Origin: an uncultured Oscillospiraceae bacterium
Lineage (GTDB): Bacteria > Bacillota > Clostridia > Oscillospirales > Acutalibacteraceae
NCBI GenBank assembly: GCA_900556765.1
Contig: USQH01000104.1
Location: 1 to 5,050, forward strand
DNA length: 5,050 nucleotides
Direction of reading: 5' to 3'
Part shown: piece by piece, positions 1 to 5,050 of the stretch
Position numbering within the stretch: the first letter of the stretch is position 1
Layout: each line of letters starts with the position of its first letter
Notes under the pieces: generated by a model
Databases searched by the model: none
Told to the model about the DNA's origin: nothing
The model's input: only the letters and a program-made list of their open reading frames with translations
Program-made: the position numbers and the translations under genes

Positions 1-403
1 CGTCCAGCGGGATGTTCTCAATACTCAGCGGCTTCCTGCTGGCATTGATGATCAAGGTGAAATAATCATCATACAGATAAATCGAATGAACAAAGATGTT
101 GATAATGGCTCTGCGCTTGTTTACATCGTCCGCAGGCATATCACATACATAATCCAAAAAGGCGTGGATTTGCGGCTCGGTCAAGCAAATCTTTTTGTTT
201 TGCTCAATGGCAAGCTGTTCTTCGAGTTCTGCTTTTTCGGCTTTTCTTTTTGCGGAATAACGGTAAACCGCAAAAACCAGAAGTACGCTTTGACGGTCAG
301 CTCGCCGTCGGAACAGCGTATCCTCAGACGGACGGAGGACAACAGCAGAGCGAGTATAAACAGTATCAGTCCGCCAATGATATACAGTGCTGTTATATCG
401 CAT
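1..403 (-). CDS. C-terminal fragment of a large serine recombinase (partial, runs off the left edge)
   Basis: A minus-strand frame is open from an ATG at 403 to the window edge (134 codons, no stop seen). Only the part from about codon 52 (near base 245) onward looks like protein. It has a charged coiled-coil-like stretch (KAEKAELEEQLAIEQ), then a segment with LTEPQI, AFLDYV, KRRAIINIFVHSIYLYDD and FTLIINASRKPLSIENI. That pattern of a hydrophobic helix, an (I/V)NxF(V/I)xS(I/V)YLYDD core and a closing beta strand is typical of the C-terminal end of large serine site-specific recombinases of clostridial mobile elements. The first 51 or so codons are the shadow frame of the DUF2953-like gene and carry no recombinase domain. 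The ATG also abuts the GGAGGG with no spacer, so it is a poor start. The catalytic serine domain is absent, so the piece cannot be active alone. It is a deletion/insertion remnant or an assembly join. The family call is confident; the gene boundaries are not. Confidence 0.7.
   Translation of the reverse strand, partial: MRYNSTVYHWRTDTVYTRSAVVLRPSEDTLFRRRADRQSVLLVFAVYRYSAKRKAEKAELEEQLAIEQNKKICLTEPQIHAFLDYVCDMPADDVNKRRAIINIFVHSIYLYDDYFTLIINASRKPLSIENIPLD
181..396 (-). pseudogene. N-terminal part of a DUF2953-like membrane protein, broken near base 240
   Basis: Downstream of scpB, a minus-strand frame reads TALYIIGGLILFILALLLSS, one strong membrane helix. It continues as VRLRIRCSDGELTVKAYFWFLRFTVIPQKEKPKK. 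An N-terminal helix, short beta strands and a Lys-rich linker are the usual opening of DUF2953 proteins, often found next to scpA-scpB and a ytfJ/gerW-type sporulation gene in Clostridia. An upstream in-frame stop lies at 414-412, and no ATG, GTG or TTG occurs between it and the helix. A GGAGGG at 409-404 sits seven bases before an ATA codon (396-394), which is therefore the best start. The frame ends at a TGA (183-181) after 71 residues, far short of the family. The last 15-20 residues are the recombinase DNA read in the wrong frame, so the true homology ends near 240. The biochemical role of the family is not known to me. The identification rests on pattern and context. Confidence 0.6.
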
Positions 404-409
404 CCCTCC
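404..409 (-). promoter_or_regulatory. Ribosome binding site pointing to an ATA start
   Basis: The minus strand reads GGAGGG here. The ATG at 403 follows with no spacer and opens the wrong frame for the DUF2953-like protein. The ATA at 396 lies at a normal seven-base distance and opens the right one. This site is the main argument for a non-standard start codon in this gene. Confidence 0.5.
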
Positions 410-501
410 GTTTATCTGAAATGTTGACAAAGTATTGACCGTTATGCTTGCGTTGAACTTGTATGTAAGTTTTTTTGGTTGATTTGTCGATTTATAATCG
501 C

Positions 502-1125
502 TTATTGCCCGGTCGGTGCCGTCTCGCCGCTTTCGTTTCGCGGCTGACTGACTATCTCGTCGATCTCAACCTGACCGTCGTCATCGCCTGTAAGCATTTC
601 TTGCTCCTCGGTAGTCTTTTTCGGCAGTTCGGGCAGTTCGCTGATGCTTTCAATGCCGAAACAGCGCAAAAATGTGTCGGTCGTACCGTATATCAGCGGC
701 CGTCCCGGCAGTTCCAGCCGTCCGCGCTCCTCGATAAGCCCTTTTTCAACCAGCGATGAAACTACTCCGGAGCAATCGACTCCGCGGACCTGCTCGATGA
801 ATGCGCGAGTGACCGGCTGATTGTACGCCACTACCGCCAGCACCTCGAATGCGGCAGGCGACAGGGGAGAGTTGCGCTGAATTTCCAGCAGCTTGCGTAT
901 TTGCGGCGCAAATCTGCTTTCGGTCGTGAACTGGTATTTGTCGTTCAGGCGGACAATGTGCAGTGCGCTGTCGTTCTTTTCAAATCGTTTGTTCAGTTTA
1001 TCGACAGCGTCGGCGACCTGCTCGGCGCTGATCTCAAGTATTTCGCATATGCGGTCGGTCTCGACCGGATCGCCCGACGCAAAGATAAGCGCCTCGACCG
1101 ACGATATTACAGAATTTTCACTCAT
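502..1125 (-). CDS. scpB: Segregation and condensation protein B (ScpB)
   Basis: ScpB dimerises and binds the ScpA kleisin, forming with SMC the bacterial condensin that compacts and segregates newly replicated origins at the nucleoid. The 207-residue product has the family's two winged-helix domains (about residues 5-82 and 88-160). Hallmarks are ISSVEALIFASGDPV at the start, the signature LAVVAYNQPVTRAFIEQVRG (about 96-115) and GRPLIYGTTDTFLRCFGI (141-158). The tail from about 170 is acidic and low-complexity (EEQEM, GDDDGQVEIDE), as is common in the family. I chose the ATG at 1125 because AAGGAG (1139-1134) lies eight bases upstream and the ATG overlaps the scpA stop as ATGA, which implies translational coupling. 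A GTG at 1146 would add seven residues that include the Shine-Dalgarno itself, so it is unlikely. The length is normal and no defects are seen. Confidence 0.95.
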   Translation of the reverse strand: MSENSVISSVEALIFASGDPVETDRICEILEISAEQVADAVDKLNKRFEKNDSALHIVRLNDKYQFTTESRFAPQIRKLLEIQRNSPLSPAAFEVLAVVAYNQPVTRAFIEQVRGVDCSGVVSSLVEKGLIEERGRLELPGRPLIYGTTDTFLRCFGIESISELPELPKKTTEEQEMLTGDDDGQVEIDEIVSQPRNESGETAPTGQ

Positions 1126-1838
1126 TGTTTTTTCTCCTTGCCGCACAGGGTGACAGTCATTTTTTCGCCTTCGCCGTCAACCGTGACTCGCCTTGCTTTG
1201 ACCAGTTCCAGTACGGCGAGAAATGTCGCGACCAGTTCCGAACGGCTCTTTGACTGTGAAAACAGCGCGTCAAATTTAATCTTTGTCTTTTTTCTTAGAT
1301 TTCGCAGAACATAGACGACCTTGGTCGAGACGGCAACTATCTTTTTTGCTACCAGCGGCTTAAAATTATCGACCGGAGGAGGCAGATGTCTCATGCCGCG
1401 TCCGACCGCCGCCATGTACGCTTCCGTCAGTTCGCTCGGCTCGTGTTTGCGCTTGTAGGCCTTGTTGACCGGCAGCTTTACCGGCTCTCTTACAAATCGG
1501 CCGAAGCCTTCCGTCATGGTCGCAAGTTGACGCGCCATTTGCTTGCAAATGCTGTACTCGATCAATTCGCCGGAAAGCTCGTCGCGCAGCTCGTCCGCTT
1601 CCTCGTGACGCGGCAACAGCATAACAGTCTTAATGTAAACAAGGCGAGCCGCCATTTCAAGAAACTCGCTGGCAACGTCCATTTCATTTTCGCGCATCAG
1701 GTCGATTTGCTGCATATACTGTTCCAGCAGCTCGGACACGTTGATGTCGTATATATTCAGTTTGTTTTTTGCTATCAGTGTCAGCAGCAGGTCAAGAGGC
1801 CCCTCAAACACCTCAAGCTTATACGACAGCTTGTCCAT
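1122..1838 (-). CDS. scpA: Segregation and condensation protein A (ScpA, kleisin)
   Basis: ScpA is the kleisin that bridges the two SMC ATPase heads and carries the ScpB dimer, closing the condensin ring. The 238-residue product is of normal length. Its N-terminal SMC-binding region holds the family signature YKLEVFEGPLDLLL (6-19), NIYDINVSEL (28-37) and FLEMAARLVYIKTVMLLP (59-76). A variable acidic and basic middle (about 78-160) follows. The C-terminal winged helix (about 163-235) contains VVYVLRNLRKK and the SRSELVATFLAVLELVKARRV helix pair. The ATG at 1838 is preceded by GGAG (1852-1849) with a ten-base spacer. It sits 54 bases after the M50 protease stop on the same strand, and I see no terminator or good promoter in that gap, so the two are probably co-transcribed. 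The stop overlaps the scpB start by four bases. Confidence 0.96.
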   Translation of the reverse strand: MDKLSYKLEVFEGPLDLLLTLIAKNKLNIYDINVSELLEQYMQQIDLMRENEMDVASEFLEMAARLVYIKTVMLLPRHEEADELRDELSGELIEYSICKQMARQLATMTEGFGRFVREPVKLPVNKAYKRKHEPSELTEAYMAAVGRGMRHLPPPVDNFKPLVAKKIVAVSTKVVYVLRNLRKKTKIKFDALFSQSKSRSELVATFLAVLELVKARRVTVDGEGEKMTVTLCGKEKKQ

Positions 1839-1892
1839 ATGTCAAAATCTCCGTGATGATGTATAATTTGTTTAGTTAATTGAATGTTGATT

Positions 1893-2639
1893 TTATATAG
1901 GCATGTTTGCACCGAAAAGCTTAAACGGCAGATCGGCAATATATGATACTCCGCTGAACAGTCCGCTGCCTATAAAACCGAACACCGTGGACAGAGCACC
2001 GCTAGCTGTTAAAACTATAAGAATAATGTAAGTATACTGTTCAAACGATTGTATTTTGTAATACAGTTTGTCTGACAGAAATGCGCCGAAAATGCGTGAG
2101 CCGTCAAGCGGCGGAAAGGGTATCAGGTTAAACGCGGCAAGATATATATTGATGCTTGCGGCCTGCTCGATAAACAGCACGGCGTATATGAATATCGTAG
2201 CGATAGTTTCGCTTCCGCGAGAGTAATAGACGATTCCGCCGCTTGTAAACATTCCGTACGCACCGGCAGCTGTGTTTATTGCGTTAGCGATTATAAGAAG
2301 TATGAAGCCCATCAGCAGATTGGATATCGGACCTGCTGCCGCAACGAGCGCCATGTCGCGCTTCGGGTGCTTGAAATTCCACTGGTTTACGGGAACAGGC
2401 TTTGCCCAACCGAATCCGAACAGAAGTATCAGCAGTGCGCCGATGTAGTCAATATGCGCGAGGGGATTAAGGGTCAGGCGACCCTGATATTTTGCGGTGT
2501 TGTCACCGAGCTTGTGCGCCGTGAATGCGTGAGCGGCCTCGTGAATGGGCATCGTGCAAAATACGACAAACAGCGATGATATAATTGTAACAATCAGTCC
2601 CTGCAAGGAAAGGGAGCCGCTGAAAATAGAACGAAGCAA
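1893..2639 (-). CDS. M50-family site-2 protease (YwhC-like zinc metalloprotease)
   Basis: This is a 248-residue polytopic membrane zinc protease of the site-2 protease family, which cleaves substrates within or near the membrane. The small CBS- and PDZ-free type (YwhC-like) often lies next to scpA-scpB in Firmicutes, and its substrate is generally unknown. The zinc motif HEAAH is at residues 33-37 in the first hydrophobic segment. GRLTLNPLAHIDYIG (53-67), FGFGWAKPVPVN (74-85) and AAAGPISNLLMG (100-111) follow. The third zinc ligand lies in NLIPFPPLDGSRI (171-183; Asp179). At least four hydrophobic segments are visible (about 14-30, 66-80, 97-120, 146-175), with a further one near 203-227. I chose the TTG at 2639 because AAAGGAG (2654-2648) is eight bases upstream and the promoter lies further upstream. 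A longer frame from 2795 would start upstream of that promoter, has no ribosome site and reads through AT-rich DNA. All catalytic residues are intact. Confidence 0.9.
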   Translation of the reverse strand: MLRSIFSGSLSLQGLIVTIISSLFVVFCTMPIHEAAHAFTAHKLGDNTAKYQGRLTLNPLAHIDYIGALLILLFGFGWAKPVPVNQWNFKHPKRDMALVAAAGPISNLLMGFILLIIANAINTAAGAYGMFTSGGIVYYSRGSETIATIFIYAVLFIEQAASINIYLAAFNLIPFPPLDGSRIFGAFLSDKLYYKIQSFEQYTYIILIVLTASGALSTVFGFIGSGLFSGVSYIADLPFKLFGANMPI

Positions 2640-2705
2640 AGCGTTGTCTCCTTTATTTTCTTGATTTGTAATAAAAACAGAAATTGCACATAAATATACA
2701 CAATA

Positions 2706-2734
2706 ATTATATAGTATTATTAACAAAAAAACAA
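2706..2734 (-). promoter_or_regulatory. Sigma-A-type promoter of the M50-scpA-scpB operon
   Basis: On the minus strand, TTGTTT (2734-2729) and a perfect TATAAT (2711-2706) are 17 bases apart. Transcription would begin near 2699, leaving about 60 bases of leader before the TTG start at 2639. The match is good, but the surrounding DNA is AT-rich, so some chance resemblance is possible. Confidence 0.6.
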
Positions 2735-2789
2735 GAGTGAAACACAATAATACGATTTGAAATGCTGTTTTATTAAAAATAATCATTCG

Positions 2790-2819
2790 TTGCAAATATT
2801 TGCGCGTTTATGTTATAAT
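2790..2819 (+). promoter_or_regulatory. Extended -10 promoter of the flavodiiron gene
   Basis: TTGCAA (2790-2795) and TATAAT (2814-2819) are separated by 18 bases. TGT directly before TATAAT (2811-2813) makes an extended -10 element. Transcription should start near 2826, only about 27 bases before the ATG. The promoter faces away from the M50-scpAB promoter, so the 213-base gap serves both directions. Confidence 0.7.
2792..2803. promoter_or_regulatory. 12-bp perfect palindrome, candidate operator
   Basis: GCAAATATTTGC is perfectly self-complementary and covers most of the -35 box and the start of the spacer of the flavodiiron promoter. A dimeric repressor bound here would block RNA polymerase. 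About one such palindrome is expected by chance in a window this size, but the chance in this 30-base promoter is below 1 percent. The regulator is not identifiable from the sequence. Confidence 0.35.
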
Positions 2820-2852
2820 ATTAAGGACAAGATTCGAAAAGGAGTGCTGCCA

Positions 2853-4649
2853 ATGAAAATCACAAATGATATAAAATACGTCGGAGTCAACGATCACGAT
2901 ATCGACCTGTTTGAAGGACAGTATGTTGTCGAGAACGGAATGACGTATAATTCGTACGTTATTATTGACGAAAAAATAGCTGTTTTCGATACGGTCGATG
3001 CACGATTCACCCACGAATGGATAGATAATGTCGAAAATGCCGTCGGTTCACGCGCTCCCGATTACTTGATCGTACAGCACATGGAGCCTGATCACTCGGC
3101 AAATATACTCAATTTTGCAAAGATATATTCAAACGCTGTTATCGTCGCGTCAAAAAAGGCATTTGCCATGATGCAGCAGTTTTTCGGTATCGATTTTGCC
3201 GACCGCCGAATTGTTGTCGGAGAGGGAGACACCCTTTCTCTCGGCAAACATCAATTGACTTTTGTTACTGCTCCGATGGTACACTGGCCGGAGGTCATTG
3301 TTACCTACGACAGCTTTGATAAGGTGCTGTTCTCCGCCGACGGCTTCGGCAAGTTCGGCGCGCTGGACGTGAGCGAGGACTGGGCGGACGAGGCCCGGCG
3401 GTACTACATCGGCATCGTGGGCAAGTACGGCGCGCAGGTGCAGAACCTGCTCAAGAAGGCCGCAGCGCTGGATATCGAAAAGATCTGCCCCCTGCACGGC
3501 CCGGTGGTGGAGGACAATCTGGCCGAAGCGCTGGAGCTGTACAACACCTGGTCTTCCTATGCGGTGGAGAGCGACGGTGTGATGATCGCCTACACCTCCG
3601 TTTACGGCCACACCGGCAAGGCCGCCGAGCTGCTGGCCGAAAAGCTCCGTCTGGGCGGCTGCCCGAAGGTCGTCGTGCACGATCTGGCCCGGTGCGACAT
3701 GGCGCAGGCTGTGGCAGACGCATTCCGCTACGGAAAGCTGGTGCTGGCCACCACCACCTACAACGCCGATGTGTTCCCCTTCATGCGCACCTTTATCGAG
3801 CATCTGACCGAGCGGAACTACCAGAACCGCACGGTGGCGCTGATCGAAAACGGTTCCTGGGCGCCGCTGGCCGCCAAGGTGATGAAGGGCATGTTCGAAA
3901 AGAGCAAGAACATCACCTTCGTGGGCACGCCGGTGACCATCCGTTCCGCGCTGTCCGCCGAAAATCGGGAGCAGCTGGGCGAGCTGGCGAAGGAGCTTTG
4001 CCGGGAATACGCGGCCCGGGACAGCGAAATGGCCGACAAGCACGACATGAGCGCTCTGTTCCGCATCGGCTATGGCCTGTATGTGGTCACCTCCAACGAT
4101 GGCAAGCGGGACAACGGCCTCATCGTGAACACCGTTACGCAGGTCTCCGACAATCCCAACCGTATTGCCGTCAACATCAACAAGGCCAACTATTCCCATC
4201 ACGTCATCAAGCAGACCGGCATTCTCAACGTGAACTGCCTGTCCGTGGACGCGCCCTTCAAGGTCTTTGAGACCTTCGGCTTCCAGAGCGGCCGCGCAGC
4301 GGACAAATTCGCCGGCATGGCGCCCATCCGTTCGGACAACGGGCTGGCCATCCTGCCCAAGTACATCAACGCGGCGTTTTCCCTGAAGGTGGAGCAGTAT
4401 GTGGATCTGGGCACCCACGGAATGTTCATCTGCTCCGTCACCGAAGCGCGGGTGATGAGCGACCGGGAGACCATGACCTACACTTACTATCAGAACCACG
4501 TCAAGCCCAAGCCCCAGACGGAGGGCAAGACCGGCTTCGTCTGCAAGGTCTGCGGCTACATCTACGAGGGCGACGTGCTGCCGGACGACTTCATCTGCCC
4601 GCTGTGCAAGCACGGCGTTGCGGATTTTGAGCCGCTGGCGCAAGCCTGA
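2853..4649 (+). CDS. Four-module flavodiiron protein (O2/NO reductase with flavin reductase-like and rubredoxin modules); mosaic gene
   Basis: Flavodiiron proteins are cytoplasmic enzymes that reduce O2 to water and/or NO to N2O, protecting anaerobes. This 598-residue protein has four modules. A metallo-beta-lactamase-like diiron domain (1-240) carries all expected ligands: HMEPDH (H76, E78, D80, H81), H144 in MVHWPE, D163 in SADGFGKFG and H215 in CPLHGP. A flavodoxin domain (242-385) has the FMN loop TSVYGHTGKAAE (248-259). A flavin reductase-like split barrel (about 400-553) has NGLIVNTVTQVSDNPNRIAVNINK. A rubredoxin-like end has CKVCGY (C564, C567) and CPLC (C582, C585). The full electron path from NAD(P)H or a partner to the diiron site could thus lie in one chain. 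The start is the ATG with GGAG (2841-2844) eight bases upstream. Oddity: codon use switches from about 50 percent to about 96 percent G/C third positions at codon 151, inside the diiron domain, as if two homologues were joined in frame. Oxygen versus NO preference cannot be read from the sequence. Confidence 0.93.
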   Translation: MKITNDIKYVGVNDHDIDLFEGQYVVENGMTYNSYVIIDEKIAVFDTVDARFTHEWIDNVENAVGSRAPDYLIVQHMEPDHSANILNFAKIYSNAVIVASKKAFAMMQQFFGIDFADRRIVVGEGDTLSLGKHQLTFVTAPMVHWPEVIVTYDSFDKVLFSADGFGKFGALDVSEDWADEARRYYIGIVGKYGAQVQNLLKKAAALDIEKICPLHGPVVEDNLAEALELYNTWSSYAVESDGVMIAYTSVYGHTGKAAELLAEKLRLGGCPKVVVHDLARCDMAQAVADAFRYGKLVLATTTYNADVFPFMRTFIEHLTERNYQNRTVALIENGSWAPLAAKVMKGMFEKSKNITFVGTPVTIRSALSAENREQLGELAKELCREYAARDSEMADKHDMSALFRIGYGLYVVTSNDGKRDNGLIVNTVTQVSDNPNRIAVNINKANYSHHVIKQTGILNVNCLSVDAPFKVFETFGFQSGRAADKFAGMAPIRSDNGLAILPKYINAAFSLKVEQYVDLGTHGMFICSVTEARVMSDRETMTYTYYQNHVKPKPQTEGKTGFVCKVCGYIYEGDVLPDDFICPLCKHGVADFEPLAQA

Positions 4650-4662
4650 AAAAACAGATTTG

Positions 4663-4704
4663 AAAACCTTCCGCTCCGATTAAGGGGCGGAAGGTTTTAT
4701 TTTT
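4663..4704 (+). terminator. Intrinsic terminator of the flavodiiron gene
   Basis: AAAACCTTCCGC (4663-4674) pairs perfectly with GCGGAAGGTTTT (4687-4698). The stem extends by one G-U pair and two G-C pairs to a six-base loop (4678-4683). A T-rich tract (TTTTATTTTT, 4695-4704) completes a classic rho-independent terminator, 13 bases after the stop codon. It indicates that the flavodiiron gene is monocistronic. Its A-rich left arm would also allow some action on the opposite strand. Confidence 0.9.
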
Positions 4705-5050
4705 GGAAAAAGCGGTTGAGGGATGGAGGGAGCGCCGCCGTGGCGGGGCGATTGGCGGCTTCGGGGGGAAGCCGAAAGAAAATCGTGAACCCGGCTGGTA
4801 TGACTGCCGATGGCAGACAGCAATCTAAAGTTCAGGTAACCAACAAGCGGAGCGCACGGCAGTGCGGGCCGCGCCGATCGTTTGCTCCGAGGAAAGCCCC
4901 CTGCCTGCATCGGTGTACGACAACTATGCCGTAAGAAGATTCGCTGCTGGGGGGCTTGGTGCGTCGACTACGGCGGGGGAGTCTCGCCAACTTCAGTGCC
5001 CGAAGGTTTCCAAAGGGCGAGCGGAAAGCCCTTTGGTGCGCCCGCAGGCG
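4705..5050. other. GC-rich non-coding stretch with a cluster of short hairpins
   Basis: I see no credible gene here. The short open frames on both strands lack ribosome sites, are rich in Arg, Ser, Pro and Gly, and show no family resemblance. Perfect inverted repeats are frequent: CGGCTTC/GAAGCCG (4756-4762 with 4768-4774), CTGCC/GGCAG (4804-4808 with 4812-4816), CGCAC/GTGCG (4853-4857 with 4862-4866), AAGCCCCC/GGGGGCTT (4894-4901 with 4950-4957) and CCAAAGGGC/GCCCTTTGG (5010-5018 with 5028-5036). High GC alone produces some of these. A structured RNA or an interspersed intergenic repeat is possible, but I recognise no known RNA family. Confidence 0.4.
5010..5036. repeat. 9-bp perfect inverted repeat
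   Basis: CCAAAGGGC and GCCCTTTGG flank a nine-base loop. No T-run follows on the plus strand, and the minus-strand continuation has no long T-run, so it is not a convincing intrinsic terminator. It is the strongest compact hairpin of the right-hand non-coding region. Confidence 0.5.

Noticed and set aside
86..438. Plus-strand open frames across the left end
   Set aside because: They lie opposite the recognisable DUF2953-like and recombinase frames and have no motifs of their own.
488..500. Small palindrome CGATT/AATCG just after scpB
   Set aside because: It has only five base pairs with a three-base loop and no T-run in the minus-strand direction, too weak to call a terminator.
502..1146. 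ScpB starting at the GTG at 1146
   Set aside because: The added seven codons contain the Shine-Dalgarno of the ATG at 1125, which also forms the typical ATGA overlap with scpA.
1893..2795. Longer 300-residue form of the M50 protease starting at a TTG at 2795
   Set aside because: There is no ribosome site, it begins upstream of the likely promoter, it reads AT-rich intergenic DNA, and a well-placed ribosome site marks the TTG at 2639.
2813..2827. PerR-box-like sequence TTATAATATTAAGGA after the flavodiiron -35
   Set aside because: The first half matches the PerR consensus, but the second half matches at only three of seven positions, and the first half is explained by the -10 box.
3150..4643. 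Long (497-codon) antisense frame opposite the flavodiiron gene
   Set aside because: It is a shadow of the very high third-position G/C of the sense gene. It shows no family features and is His/Val/Gly-rich low-complexity sequence.
4680..4934. Overlapping short frames on both strands (4680-4910 minus, 4716-4934 plus)
   Set aside because: Neither has a ribosome site, their composition is that of random GC-rich DNA, and one overlaps the terminator arm.
4885..4960. Resemblance of GAGGAAAG to a conserved RNase P RNA segment
   Set aside because: The bases after it do not continue the RNase P core sequence, and the expected partner regions are absent.

Overview
The window reads as chromosomal DNA of an anaerobic, spore-former-type Firmicute, probably class Clostridia and perhaps Oscillospirales-like. 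The evidence is the gene set: site-2 protease, scpA, scpB and a DUF2953-like gene in one operon, beside an oxygen/NO-scavenging flavodiiron protein. Genus cannot be set from the sequence, and the window may not come from one genome.

Left part (1-2852, all genes on the minus strand). A promoter at about 2706-2734 drives an M50 site-2 protease with a TTG start (2639-1893). Next come scpA (1838-1122) and scpB (1125-502), which overlap by four bases (ATGA) and encode the kleisin and winged-helix partners of the SMC condensin. After scpB comes the first part of a DUF2953-like membrane protein, apparently starting at an ATA codon (396). Near base 240 its homology stops. From there to the window edge the minus strand encodes the C-terminal end of a large serine recombinase in a different frame.

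Right part (2790-4704, plus strand). A divergent extended -10 promoter, with a 12-bp palindrome over its -35 box and spacer, precedes a 598-residue four-module flavodiiron protein: diiron beta-lactamase fold, flavodoxin, flavin reductase-like, short-spaced rubredoxin. A strong intrinsic terminator follows. Within this gene, codon use changes abruptly at about codon 151: G/C at the third position is 25 of 50 codons just before and 48 of 50 just after. The protein motifs continue unbroken.

Bases 4705-5050 are GC-rich, hold several short hairpins and show no credible gene.

The most notable observations are the two breakpoints, the recombinase/DUF2953 join near 240 and the mosaic flavodiiron gene near 3300. 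Each could be real recombination. Together they also fit a chimeric metagenomic contig built from up to three sources, so gene neighbourhoods across these points should not be trusted until read support is checked. I found no clearly new multi-gene system. The genes otherwise belong to recognisable families: chromosome condensation, membrane proteolysis and oxygen/NO detoxification.
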